A stretch of 64,000 nucleotides of DNA from Fulvimonas sp. R45 (GTDB taxonomy: Bacteria > Pseudomonadota > Gammaproteobacteria > Xanthomonadales > Rhodanobacteraceae), in contig NZ_JASERU010000007.1 in NCBI RefSeq assembly GCF_030504985.1, positions 142,521 through 206,520 on the forward strand, read 5' to 3'. A program made the position numbers and the translations under genes. The notes beneath the pieces are model-generated. The model ran no database searches. It had not been told where the DNA came from and saw only the letters and a list, made by a program, of their open reading frames with translations. How positions within the stretch are numbered: the first letter of the stretch is position 1; the number at the start of each line of letters is the position of its first letter. This document shows, piece after piece, positions 38,956-46,557 of the stretch.

Positions 38956-39723
38956 ATGTGCCTGATCGCCTTCGCCTGGCACGCACACCCGCGTTGGCGG
39001 CTGCTGCTGGCCGGCAACCGCGACGAGTTCCATGCCCGTCCCAGCGCCGCGCTGGCGCGCTGGGCGGACCTGCCGATCGTTGGCGGGCGCGACCTGGAGG
39101 CCGGCGGTACCTGGCTGGGCGTCACCGACGCGGGACGCTGCGCCGTGGTCACCAACGTGCGCGACCCGCGCGATCCGCAGCTCGGCGCCTCGCGCGGCCT
39201 GCTGGCCACGGACTACCTCGCCGGCGGTGCGGATGCCACCGCGCATGCCGCCGCGCTGTGCGCACGCGCCGCGGACTACCGCCCGTTCAACCTCCTCACC
39301 TTCGATGCGCAGGCGGCGTTCTACCTCGGCAATCGCCCCGGGTCGCGCGCGCAGGCGGTGGCGCCGGGCGTGCACGGCCTGTCCAACGCGGATTTCAATA
39401 CGCCATGGCCGAAGACGCGCGCGCTGATGGCGCGGCTGCAGGACTGGGTCGAAGCCGGTGGCGAGGATGACTTCGCGCCGCTGTTCGATGCCCTGGCCGA
39501 CGAGCGCCCCGCGCCCGACGACGCGCTGCCCGACACCGGCGTGGGGCTGGAGCGCGAGCGCTTGCTCTCCAGCGCCTTCATCCGTGGCGAACGCTACGGC
39601 ACACGCGCCAGCACCGTGGTGGCGATCGGCCACCACGGCCATGGCCGGATCGTGGAGCGGCGCTTCGGGCCGGGCGGGCGGTTCGAGGGCGAGACGGCGC
39701 TGCGCTTTGGCAGCGTTGGGTAG
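38956..39723 (+). CDS. NRDE (TANGO2-like) family protein
   Basis: The 255-residue protein begins MCLIAFAWHAHPRWRLLLAG and contains the name-giving NRDE (GNRDEFHARPSAALARW), GGRDLEAGGTWLGV and VTNVRDPRDP. This is the Ntn-hydrolase-like NRDE/TANGO2 family, with the second-position cysteine. The molecular role in bacteria is not settled; TANGO2 relatives have been linked to haem handling and metabolism. It is co-directional with the preceding methylglyoxal synthase gene (4-bp gap). Confidence 0.92.
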   Translation: MCLIAFAWHAHPRWRLLLAGNRDEFHARPSAALARWADLPIVGGRDLEAGGTWLGVTDAGRCAVVTNVRDPRDPQLGASRGLLATDYLAGGADATAHAAALCARAADYRPFNLLTFDAQAAFYLGNRPGSRAQAVAPGVHGLSNADFNTPWPKTRALMARLQDWVEAGGEDDFAPLFDALADERPAPDDALPDTGVGLERERLLSSAFIRGERYGTRASTVVAIGHHGHGRIVERRFGPGGRFEGETALRFGSVG

Positions 39724-39754
39724 GTTTCCAGTCCATCGCCGACGCGAGGTCGCC

Positions 39755-40159
39755 ATGACGAACCGGGTCGCTTCCTGCTGTTGCGGACAGTTGAGCATCG
39801 AGGTGCGGGGCGAAACCCTGGGTGCCGGCATCTGCCATTGCCTGGCCTGCCAGCGTCGCACCGGCAGCGTGTTCGCCGCGCTGGCCGCCTATGCCGCGCC
39901 GTGGAAGGTGACCGGCACGGCGACCGAATACGTGCGCACCGGCGACCGGGGCGCGTCGTTCCGTTTCCGCTTCTGCCCGGTCTGCGGCAGCACGGTCTTC
40001 CATACCGAGGAAGGCGACGACAGCATCGTGATGGTGGCGGTGGGCGCGTTCGCCGACCCGGCGTTCCCGCCGCCGCAGGATTCCGTCTACGAATGCCGGC
40101 GGCATGCCTGGGTGCGCCTGCCCGAAGGCGTGGCGCATTTCGAACGGGATCCGGACTGA
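39755..40159 (+). CDS. GFA-family zinc-binding protein
   Basis: The 134-residue protein has the CENP-V/GFA fold with the expected zinc-ligand cysteines: CCCGQL near the start, CHCLACQRRTGS and FCPVCGSTVFH. The founder (Gfa) was described as a glutathione-dependent formaldehyde-activating enzyme; most members are uncharacterised, and S-(hydroxymethyl)glutathione handling is only a guess. Proximity to methylglyoxal synthase may hint at aldehyde chemistry. It lies 31 bp after the NRDE gene and is convergent with the YchJ-family gene. Confidence 0.9.
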   Translation: MTNRVASCCCGQLSIEVRGETLGAGICHCLACQRRTGSVFAALAAYAAPWKVTGTATEYVRTGDRGASFRFRFCPVCGSTVFHTEEGDDSIVMVAVGAFADPAFPPPQDSVYECRRHAWVRLPEGVAHFERDPD

Positions 40160-40163
40160 GCCC

Positions 40164-40589
40164 TCAGGCCTCCGGGAATTCCCCATCCACGTAGAACCAG
40201 CGCCCGCCCTCGCGCACGAAGCGGCTCACCTCGTGCATGCGCTGGGCCTTGCCGCCGCTGTAGCGCAGGCGTGCGACGAACTCCACCGTGGCACGGTCGC
40301 CCGCCGCCTCGTGGCGCTTCACGTCCAGGCCCAGCCAGGTCGGCACGGGCTGCTGGGCGGCGAGCTTCAGGTGCGCGGGCCGGGTGGACGGATGCCAGGT
40401 GGCCAACAGGTAGTCCTCGCGCTTCAGCACGTAGGCGCTGTAGCGCGAGCGCATCAGCGCTTCGGCGTCGGGCGCGGCCACGCCGTCGTGCAGCGGGCCG
40501 CAGCAGCGCGCGTAGCCGGCGCCGTTGCCGCAGGGGCAGGGCGTGAGCGTGTCGACGGCGCGCAAGGGCTGGATGACGGCCTCCGACAC
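40164..40589 (-). CDS. YchJ-family (UPF0225) SEC-C motif protein
   Basis: The 141-residue product contains the N-terminal zinc-binding SEC-C motif ([16 protein letters not shown]), then [20 protein letters not shown] and TWHPSTRP, diagnostic for the YchJ family, with an NTF2-like domain after it ([30 protein letters not shown]). The role is unknown. No ATG is available near the motif; GTG at 40589 gives a reasonable length and lies 8 bp after the stop of the upstream membrane-protein gene. The start is uncertain by a few codons. Confidence 0.85.
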   Translation of the reverse strand: MSEAVIQPLRAVDTLTPCPCGNGAGYARCCGPLHDGVAAPDAEALMRSRYSAYVLKREDYLLATWHPSTRPAHLKLAAQQPVPTWLGLDVKRHEAAGDRATVEFVARLRYSGGKAQRMHEVSRFVREGGRWFYVDGEFPEA

Positions 40590-40597
40590 CGGCCGCT

Positions 40598-40795
40598 TCA
40601 GGCCGGCCGCCCGCGCAGCACGCGTGCGGGCAGCATCAGCAGGGCGCCGAGGAAGGCGAACACCGCGCCCACCGTGATCCCCACCAGCCGCAGCGGCAGG
40701 CACAGCAGCCACACGATCGGATACAGCACCAGCGCCAGCAGCGCCAGCGGCCAGCAGAACACCAGCAGCAACATCCAGAGCAGGAAAGCGGCCAT
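40598..40795 (-). CDS. Small hydrophobic membrane protein
   Basis: A 65-residue, strongly hydrophobic product ([20 protein letters not shown] then [16 protein letters not shown]) with two predicted helices and a short basic tail. GAGGT lies 7 nt before the ATG. It is placed directly upstream of the YchJ-family gene (8-bp gap). No family name is known to me; the size, Shine-Dalgarno sequence and spacing support a real gene. Confidence 0.7.
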   Translation of the reverse strand: MAAFLLWMLLLVFCWPLALLALVLYPIVWLLCLPLRLVGITVGAVFAFLGALLMLPARVLRGRPA

Positions 40796-40977
40796 GTCGC
40801 GACCTCGCGGGGGAGGGAAGGATGCGGCGGACTCTAGCGCAGTGGCGCTGGCGCGTACATGAGCCGGCGATGTAGGCCGGCGCCGACTGACAGCCGACAG
40901 GGTCCGGTTTATGCTGCGCGCCCCGCGCCGCCAATCCGGGCGCCGCGGGACGTTCACTTGAATACGGAGTACGAGCA

Positions 40978-41181
40978 ATGGGAATGGACGGCCTCTTTCA
41001 CTGGCTCATCCTGGCTGTGCCGGTCGCCATTATCGCGCTGGTGGTGCGCTTGGTGCGGCGGGCTTCCCGCGGCGCTTCCAGCGAAGCGCGCCTGCGCGAA
41101 CTGGCGGCGCTGAAGGCACGCGGCCTGGTGACCGAATCGGAATACGAGCGGCAGCGCCGGGCCATCATCGGCGACGTCTGA
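40978..41181 (+). CDS. Small SHOCT-domain membrane protein
   Basis: The 67-residue protein has one N-terminal transmembrane helix ([20 protein letters not shown]) and a C-terminal SHOCT motif ([20 protein letters not shown]). SHOCT segments are short helical oligomerisation or interaction modules at protein ends. The function is unknown. Confidence 0.82.
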   Translation: MGMDGLFHWLILAVPVAIIALVVRLVRRASRGASSEARLRELAALKARGLVTESEYERQRRAIIGDV

Positions 41182-41192
41182 TCCGGCGCCCG

Positions 41193-41771
41193 TCAGGCCA
41201 TCGGGTTCACCCCGATCAGCAGCACGTGCAGCCAGAACGCGAACAGCGCCCACAACACCGCGCCTGCCACCAAGGCGATCGTATCGCCGCGGACGGTGCC
41301 CGCCGGGTACACCGTGCTCTCGCGGCGGTCGCGCCGCCGCGCGGCGGCGAACAGCACCACGCTCCACAGCAGGAACGCACCGAACAGCACCACGTCGTGC
41401 AGCATGCCGGTGGCGAGCAGGTGGCCGAAGGCCCACACCTTCACCGCCAGCGTCTGCGGGTGGTGCAGCTTCGCCTTGAGGTGGTTGCGCGGCACCCGCG
41501 CCGCCGCCAGCAGCACGAACGCGACCAGGGTGAACAGCGCATTGAGGTGGCGCAGCCACATCGGCGGCACGTACAGCAGCACGGGATGCCGGCGCGCCAG
41601 CCCGAAACCCCAGCAGATCAGCACCAGGCCGGCGACCGCGCCCAGCGAATACAGCAGCTTCCAGCGCTTCTCGCCCAGCCGCGCGACCTGCCGGCTGCGC
41701 CAGTCGTAGGCGAAGATGCGCAGCGAGTGCAGGCCCAGGAAGACCAGCAGGCCGAGGATCAGCACGGACAT
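41193..41771 (-). CDS. NnrU-family membrane protein
   Basis: The 192-residue protein has five to six predicted helices and the NnrU pattern, including HPQTLAVKVWAFGHLLATGM and an N-terminal LVFLGLHSLRIFAYDWR. NnrU was first found near nitric-oxide/denitrification genes, but members also occur in non-denitrifiers, and related proteins (e.g. 15-cis-zeta-carotene isomerase) bind haem. No denitrification genes are nearby. Its role here is open. It converges on the SHOCT gene with an 11-bp gap. Confidence 0.82.
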   Translation of the reverse strand: MSVLILGLLVFLGLHSLRIFAYDWRSRQVARLGEKRWKLLYSLGAVAGLVLICWGFGLARRHPVLLYVPPMWLRHLNALFTLVAFVLLAAARVPRNHLKAKLHHPQTLAVKVWAFGHLLATGMLHDVVLFGAFLLWSVVLFAAARRRDRRESTVYPAGTVRGDTIALVAGAVLWALFAFWLHVLLIGVNPMA

Positions 41772-41841
41772 CGCGAGGGACCCCGTTGGCGTTGGCTCGC
41801 CGAGTATAGGCTGCCCCGTCGCCGCACTGGAGTGACAATCG

Positions 41842-42402
41842 TCAGGTCGCGTCTTCGATCCGGACGGCCAGCGCCACTGCACCGGGCAGCAGTTCCAGCG
41901 CGGACGGCACGCCGGGCGACGGCCGCCAGGCATCGCCCGGCCGCAGCATCTCCCCGGCGACGGCGATCGCGCTGCGCGCGCAGTACACCAGCGCCACGCC
42001 GGCCTCGGGCACGCTCGGGCCGGCGTCCCGCCATACCTCGATACCGCCGCGCACGCGGCCCCGGCGCAGCATCAGGTTGAAGTCGCGGGTGGGACCGCCG
42101 GCCAGCGCGACGTCCACCTGCGCCTCGCCGGGGAACGCGAACGGCGCGAACGGCACGGTCAGCGCGTGCGTGCGAACGCCGTCCAGCGTCATCGTGAAGC
42201 CGGCGCCGTCGAGCAGCACGATGCTGCGGTCGATGCCGGGGAAGGCGGAGAACGGCGCGGCGCTGTCCACCTCGGCCATGCTGACGCGCCACAGGAAGTC
42301 GTCCATGCCGACGCCGGGCGGATGGACGGCCAATTCGCGGGTGTGGCCCAGGCCATTCTTCCAGGGGCGAGGCGGGCAGTCGTCGAGGCGGAGGATGGGC
42401 AT
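41842..42402 (-). CDS. HutD/Ves-family cupin-like protein
   Basis: The 186-residue protein starts ILRLDDCPPRPWKNGLGHTR, with the W-K-N-G-x-G-x-T motif that marks HutD/Ves, followed by FLWRVSMAEVDSAAPFSAFP and RDFNLMLRRG. HutD-type proteins are double-stranded beta-helix folds linked to histidine utilisation control, but no hut genes are close, and Ves was described as a cold- and stress-responsive protein. The exact role is unknown. The region after its start (42403-42594) holds dispersed palindromes. Confidence 0.88.
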   Translation of the reverse strand: MPILRLDDCPPRPWKNGLGHTRELAVHPPGVGMDDFLWRVSMAEVDSAAPFSAFPGIDRSIVLLDGAGFTMTLDGVRTHALTVPFAPFAFPGEAQVDVALAGGPTRDFNLMLRRGRVRGGIEVWRDAGPSVPEAGVALVYCARSAIAVAGEMLRPGDAWRPSPGVPSALELLPGAVALAVRIEDAT

Positions 42403-42435
42403 GGCTGGTCAGGTCGGTGGAATGGTTTGCGCCTT

Positions 42436-42522
42436 CCCCTGCGTGCAGGGGGAGGTTGGGAGGGGGTCCAACCTCGCGGCGAGGTTGCCTACCCCTCCCC
42501 GGCCCTCCCCTGCACGCAGGGG
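42436..42522. repeat. Composite palindromic repeat downstream of dinG
   Basis: Two 16-bp palindromes, CCCCTGCGTGCAGGGG (42436-42451) and CCCCTGCACGCAGGGG (42507-42522), flank a 9-bp inverted repeat (CAACCTCGC / GCGAGGTTG). The first palindrome recurs exactly at 44793, on the other side of dinG, and CCAACCTCGCG recurs near 48752. This fits a dispersed non-coding palindromic element. Confidence 0.7.
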
Positions 42523-42594
42523 AGGGAGAAAAACCGGGCGGTGCTCTCGTTCGCCCCTCCTCCTGCGGGACGGAGGGAGCGATGCAACGAGCCT

Positions 42595-44697
42595 TCACGC
42601 CGCCCGTTCGATCACCCGCCGGAACGGCGGCAGCGCGCGCAGCATGCCGGCGCCGTAGCGCTTGGTGACCACGCGGCGGTCCAGCAGCACGATGCGGCCG
42701 GTGTCGTTCTCGTTGCGGATCAGGCGGCCGCAGTACTGCGTGAGCAGGCGCGTGGCCTCGGGCACGCTGACCTCGATGAACGGGTTGCGCCCGCGCGATT
42801 CCAGCCACTCGGCGTAGGTGGCGCCGACCGGGTCGGTGGGCACCGCGAACGGGAGCTGGGTGATCACCACCGTCTCGCACAGCTTGCCGGGCAGGTCCAG
42901 GCCCTCGCCGAACGAGGCCAGCCCGAACAGCGTGCCGCCCTTGCCGGCCTCGACGTCGGCGATGTGCTCGGCGATCAGCTGCGCCTTGCCCAGCGAGCCC
43001 TGCGCCCGCACCCGGCGCACCTTGTCGATGGGCAGCAGCTGCAGCACGCGGTCGAGCTTGGCGCGCGAGGTGAACAGCACCAGGTTGCCGCCGTCCCAGT
43101 CGAGGTTCGCGGCGAGCCAGTCGCTGATCTCCTGCGCGTGCTCCTCGCGCGCGTCGGGCAGCGCGCGCATCAGCGGCACTTCCAGTTGCGCCTGCGCGGC
43201 GAGGTCGAACGGCGAGGGCAGGCTCAGCGTCACCGCGTCGTCGGGCAGGCCCACCGCGTCGGCGAAGCCGCGGAAATTGCCGCCCGCGCTCAGCGTGGCC
43301 GAGGTCATCACCACGGCGCTGGCGTTGCCCCACAGCACCTGGCGCAGCAGCCCGGCGGCGGATACGGCCGAGGCGTGGCAGACCAGTTGCCGGTCGCCGG
43401 ACAGGGTGACCCAGCGCGCCAGCGGCGGCGCGTCTTCACCGTCCTCGCGGGCCCATGCGCGCCAGGTGGCGAGCTGGGTGCCGATGCGTTCCAGGCCCAT
43501 GCCCAGCTCGCGCGACAGCGCCTCCTGGGTGGGACCGCCCTCGCTCATCTCCACCACCGCGCGGCGCACCGCGACCAGCCAGCGTTGCACCTCGCCGGTG
43601 AGCAGCTCGAGCAGGCGCGCCTGTTCCACCCAGGCGTCCGGCAACTGGCCGAGCGAGCCGCGGTAGACCGGTTCGATCTCGTCCGGCGCGGGCATCCAGG
43701 CGAGGCGGATGGCCTTTTCCAGTTCCTCCAGCGCATCGCTGAGTTCCTGGAGTTTCGCGTCGCCGGCGTCGAGCGCGAGCTTGCCGAGCACGTCCTTGTC
43801 GGTGAGCGAGTACGCCGCGTGCACCTGCCGGCCGAGGCGGCTCAGCTGGCGCACGGCGGCGGTCATGTAGACCTCCGAGGCGCCGCGGTCGACCGCCTTG
43901 CCCGGCACGTGGTGGCCCTCGTCGAACACGTACAGCGTGTCCTCCGGCCTAGGCAGGATTACGCCGCCGAAGCCATCCTGCCCGCTGGGCATGGTGAGGT
44001 CGGCCAGCACCAGGTCCTGGTTGGCGACCACGATGTCGGCGTCGCCGATCGCGCGGCGCGCGGCGAACAGCGGGCAGACCATGAAGTGCGCGCAGCGGCG
44101 GCCGGTGCAACCGCCGGAGGTGGTGGTGACCATCGGTCGCAGCAGGTCGCCCACCGGCACCGGCGCGCGGTCCATGTCGCCGTCCCACTCGTTGCGGTCG
44201 AACGCGGCGACGAGCCGGTTCAGCGCCTGCTTGTCGCGCTCGGCCGGGGGCTTGGCCCACAGCGCCAGGTCGTTGTCCAGGCCGAGGCCGAGCTGGGCCG
44301 GCTCGGCCAGGCTGCCGGCAGCCATGCGCAGGTTGCGCAGGCACAGGTAGCGGCCCATGCCCTTGGCCAGCGCCACCTTGGCGGCGACGCCATTGAACTT
44401 GAGGTAGAGCGGGATGTCGCGTTCGACCAGCTGTTCCTGCAGCGCCACGGTGGCGGTGGCGATCAGCAGCTTCTTCTTCTGCGCGCGGGCGACCTCGTGG
44501 CCGGCGATCAGGTAGGCCATCGACTTGCCGGTGCCGGTGGGCGCCTCGATCACCGCCGCGCCGCCTTCGGTCGCCAGCGCCTTGGCGACTTCCGCGATCA
44601 TCTTCCCCTGCGCCGCGCGCGGACGGAAGCCGGGCAGGCCGTCCTTCAGGCGCGCATAGGCGGCGCGGATGGCGTCCTTGGTGGCGTCGGTGAGCAT
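42595..44697 (-). CDS. dinG: DinG-type ATP-dependent DNA helicase
   Basis: The 700-residue XPD-like superfamily 2 helicase has Walker A (EAPTGTGKSMAYL, K58), the four Fe-S cysteines (YLCLRNLR; GGCTGRRCAHFMVC), the DEAH-type box VFDEGHHVPG, motif TSATLSAGGNF, and the C-terminal motif YCGRLIRNENDTG. DinG unwinds DNA 5'-3', acts on R-loops and G-quadruplexes, and is SOS-induced in E. coli. No LexA box was found upstream by eye. The start MLTDATKDAIRAAY matches the family N-terminus; an in-frame ATG nine codons earlier exists. Palindromic repeats sit on both sides of the gene. Confidence 0.94.
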   Translation of the reverse strand: MLTDATKDAIRAAYARLKDGLPGFRPRAAQGKMIAEVAKALATEGGAAVIEAPTGTGKSMAYLIAGHEVARAQKKKLLIATATVALQEQLVERDIPLYLKFNGVAAKVALAKGMGRYLCLRNLRMAAGSLAEPAQLGLGLDNDLALWAKPPAERDKQALNRLVAAFDRNEWDGDMDRAPVPVGDLLRPMVTTTSGGCTGRRCAHFMVCPLFAARRAIGDADIVVANQDLVLADLTMPSGQDGFGGVILPRPEDTLYVFDEGHHVPGKAVDRGASEVYMTAAVRQLSRLGRQVHAAYSLTDKDVLGKLALDAGDAKLQELSDALEELEKAIRLAWMPAPDEIEPVYRGSLGQLPDAWVEQARLLELLTGEVQRWLVAVRRAVVEMSEGGPTQEALSRELGMGLERIGTQLATWRAWAREDGEDAPPLARWVTLSGDRQLVCHASAVSAAGLLRQVLWGNASAVVMTSATLSAGGNFRGFADAVGLPDDAVTLSLPSPFDLAAQAQLEVPLMRALPDAREEHAQEISDWLAANLDWDGGNLVLFTSRAKLDRVLQLLPIDKVRRVRAQGSLGKAQLIAEHIADVEAGKGGTLFGLASFGEGLDLPGKLCETVVITQLPFAVPTDPVGATYAEWLESRGRNPFIEVSVPEATRLLTQYCGRLIRNENDTGRIVLLDRRVVTKRYGAGMLRALPPFRRVIERAA

Positions 44698-44792
44698 GCG
44701 TACATGATAGGGCAGCGGAGGCACCGGCTTCCCGGCTCGTCAGCGAACCTCGGTCTGCGCCCACTGCTTTCCTGCCGCTGGATGCGCTCCTC

Positions 44793-44808
44793 CCCCTGCG
44801 TGCAGGGG
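44793..44808. repeat. Dispersed 16-bp palindrome upstream of dinG
   Basis: An exact second copy of CCCCTGCGTGCAGGGG seen at 42436, here about 95 bp before the dinG start. Confidence 0.7.
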
Positions 44809-44908
44809 AGGGAGTTGCCTCGCTTCCCCTTCGGGGGCAGACGGCAGTCTTTGTCCACACGCCTGTTTGCCGATCTTCGGTGCAAGCGCCTGACCGGCAT
44901 CAACACCT

Positions 44909-44939
44909 ATTCCGGACAGCAGTGCGCCTGCGCCGGAAT
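44909..44939 (-). other. Hairpin after the pteridine-reductase-like gene
   Basis: ATTCCGG and CCGGAAT form a 7-bp stem around a 17-nt loop, 11 bp beyond the SDR stop. It may help end the transcript; no T-run follows. Confidence 0.4.
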
Positions 44940-44949
44940 GGCGGGCGGG

Positions 44950-45696
44950 TCACACCGACAGCGTGCGCCCCCCGTCCACCGGCAGGATCTGCCCGGTGAC
45001 GAACGGCGCGTCGCGCAGCAGCCACAACACCGCGCCGGCGACATCCTCCGGCGAGCCGGTGCGTTGCAGCGGCGTGCGCGCCAGCAGCGCGGCCTGGTCG
45101 GCATACGGCTTGCCGTCGCCGGGCCACAGCACCGCGCCGGGGGCCACGCCGTTGACGCGCACCTCGGGTGCCAGGTCCAGCGCCAGCGCGCGCGTCATCG
45201 CCGCCAGCGCGGCCTTGGCCATGCAGTAGACCGGATGGCCGGCGAGCGGGCGCGCGGCGTAGATGTCCACCAGGTTCACGATGCCGCCGCGCGCCGCGCG
45301 CAGCGCCGGCGCGGCGGCCTGGGCGAGGAAGAACGGGGCGCGCGCGTTGGCGGCGAACAGGTCGTCCCATTGCGCCTGGGTGGCCTGGCCCAGCGGGGTG
45401 GGATAGAACGCCGAGGCGTTGTTGACCAGCGCGTCGAGCCGACCGGCCTGCGCCAGCAGGGTGTCCATCAGCGCCGCGGGTGCATCGGGATCGGCCAGGT
45501 CGGCCTGCAGCACGAGGGTGCTGCCGGCGCGCGCGCGTTCCAGTTCGGCGGCCAGCGCCTCGGCCTCGGCCACCGAGCGGCGGCAATGCAGCGCCAGGTC
45601 GTAGCCGGCCGCATGCAGGCGGCGCGCGATCACCGCGCCCACCCGCTTGCCGGCGCCGGTGACCAGGGCGAGCGGGCGCTCGTGGCGTGGCTTCAT
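44950..45696 (-). CDS. Pteridine-reductase-like short-chain dehydrogenase
   Basis: The 248-residue SDR has the Rossmann glycine motif TGAGKRVGAVIA, VNNASAFYPTPL, NLVDIYAARPLAGHPVY and the catalytic Y-x-x-x-K in YCMAKAAL. The basic K-R after the glycine motif indicates NADPH preference. The VDIYAARPL..HPVYCMAK context is that of bacterial pteridine reductases (FolM-like), which reduce dihydrobiopterin, dihydromonapterin or dihydrofolate. AGGAG lies 7 nt before the ATG at 45696. A more general SDR role cannot be excluded. Confidence 0.83.
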   Translation of the reverse strand: MKPRHERPLALVTGAGKRVGAVIARRLHAAGYDLALHCRRSVAEAEALAAELERARAGSTLVLQADLADPDAPAALMDTLLAQAGRLDALVNNASAFYPTPLGQATQAQWDDLFAANARAPFFLAQAAAPALRAARGGIVNLVDIYAARPLAGHPVYCMAKAALAAMTRALALDLAPEVRVNGVAPGAVLWPGDGKPYADQAALLARTPLQRTGSPEDVAGAVLWLLRDAPFVTGQILPVDGGRTLSV

Positions 45697-45751
45697 GCGG
45701 GACTCCTGGCGGCGGAACGGGCGGCCAGCTTGCCGCAAAGCGGACGGGGCG

Positions 45752-46402
45752 TCATCCGCGCGGCGGCGCGGCGGCAGCCTCCGCATCGATGCCGAAGCCG
45801 TCTTCCATCAGCGCGATAGCGCTGGCCGCCACCTGGCGGGTGTCGTACCAGGCGTAGGCGCCCACGCCCAGCGCGCCCACCACCGGCATCCAGCGCGACA
45901 ATCCCTCGCCCAGCGCGCGGCGGCTGAGCTTCACCCCGATCTGCCGCGCCAGCCGTTCCAGCATGCCCTGCGACAGGCGGCGGAACAGCAGCCGGTCGCC
46001 CATGCGCACCGCCACGTCGCGGAACGCCTGCGCCGCGGTGTGGCGGAACAGGCACCACAGCATCTGCTCGCGTCCCAGTTCGGCGTGGCGGCCGTAGGCG
46101 GCCGCGATGTCGCTGACCAGTTGGGCCTGGATGCGCCAGATCGCCAGCAGCTCGGGCAGCACGGTAAGCCAGCCCAGCGGTCCCGGCGGCAGCGCCAGCG
46201 AGCCCGCGGTCAGCGCGGCGCGGCGCGCGGCCTGCTCGGTGAGGCGGCGCGCGGTGATGCCCGGTGCGGCGCTGCCGGCGACGTGGCTGGCGGGAACGTG
46301 GGCGACGAAGTCGAGGATCGCCTGGGTCACCCGCCCGGTGGCTTCGTCCTGGCCGATCACGGCGGGCAACGGGTCGCGGGCGGGCGGCATGGCCTTGGTC
46401 AT
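45752..46402 (-). CDS. EcsC-like protein of unknown function
   Basis: The 216-residue protein has a hydrophobic mid-section (ALPPGPLGWLTVLPELLAIW; QAQLVSDIAAAYG), then RLARQIGVKLSRRALGEGLS and RWMPVVGALGVGAYAWYDTR near the C-terminus. This helix-loop-Pro-Val-Val-Gly pattern recalls EcsC/DUF697 proteins, which associate with membranes. The assignment is from pattern memory and the role is unknown. GAGGA lies 6 nt before the ATG. It is followed 55 bp later by the pteridine-reductase-like gene in the same direction. Confidence 0.7.
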   Translation of the reverse strand: MTKAMPPARDPLPAVIGQDEATGRVTQAILDFVAHVPASHVAGSAAPGITARRLTEQAARRAALTAGSLALPPGPLGWLTVLPELLAIWRIQAQLVSDIAAAYGRHAELGREQMLWCLFRHTAAQAFRDVAVRMGDRLLFRRLSQGMLERLARQIGVKLSRRALGEGLSRWMPVVGALGVGAYAWYDTRQVAASAIALMEDGFGIDAEAAAAPPRG

Positions 46403-46509
46403 CGCGGTCCTCGGGCGAAGGGCAACGGGGCAATGTTAGGGCGACGGCCGTGAAGAGCGACGGAACGGGAGCATGACTTTCGGGACAGGCAGGGGTGGGC
46501 GGCAAGTTG

Positions 46510-46527
46510 GTAACGTTATAACATTAC
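46510..46527. promoter_or_regulatory. Zur-box-like palindrome
   Basis: GTAACGTTA-TAACATTAC is a 9+9 palindrome with one mismatch and a TTATAA centre, close to the gammaproteobacterial Zur consensus (around ATGTTATAACAT). It lies 31 bp before a TonB-dependent receptor ATG, where a repressor would block transcription. Confidence 0.65.
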
Positions 46528-46557
46528 ATCATTCGTCCCCTGTCTCCCGGAACCCGC

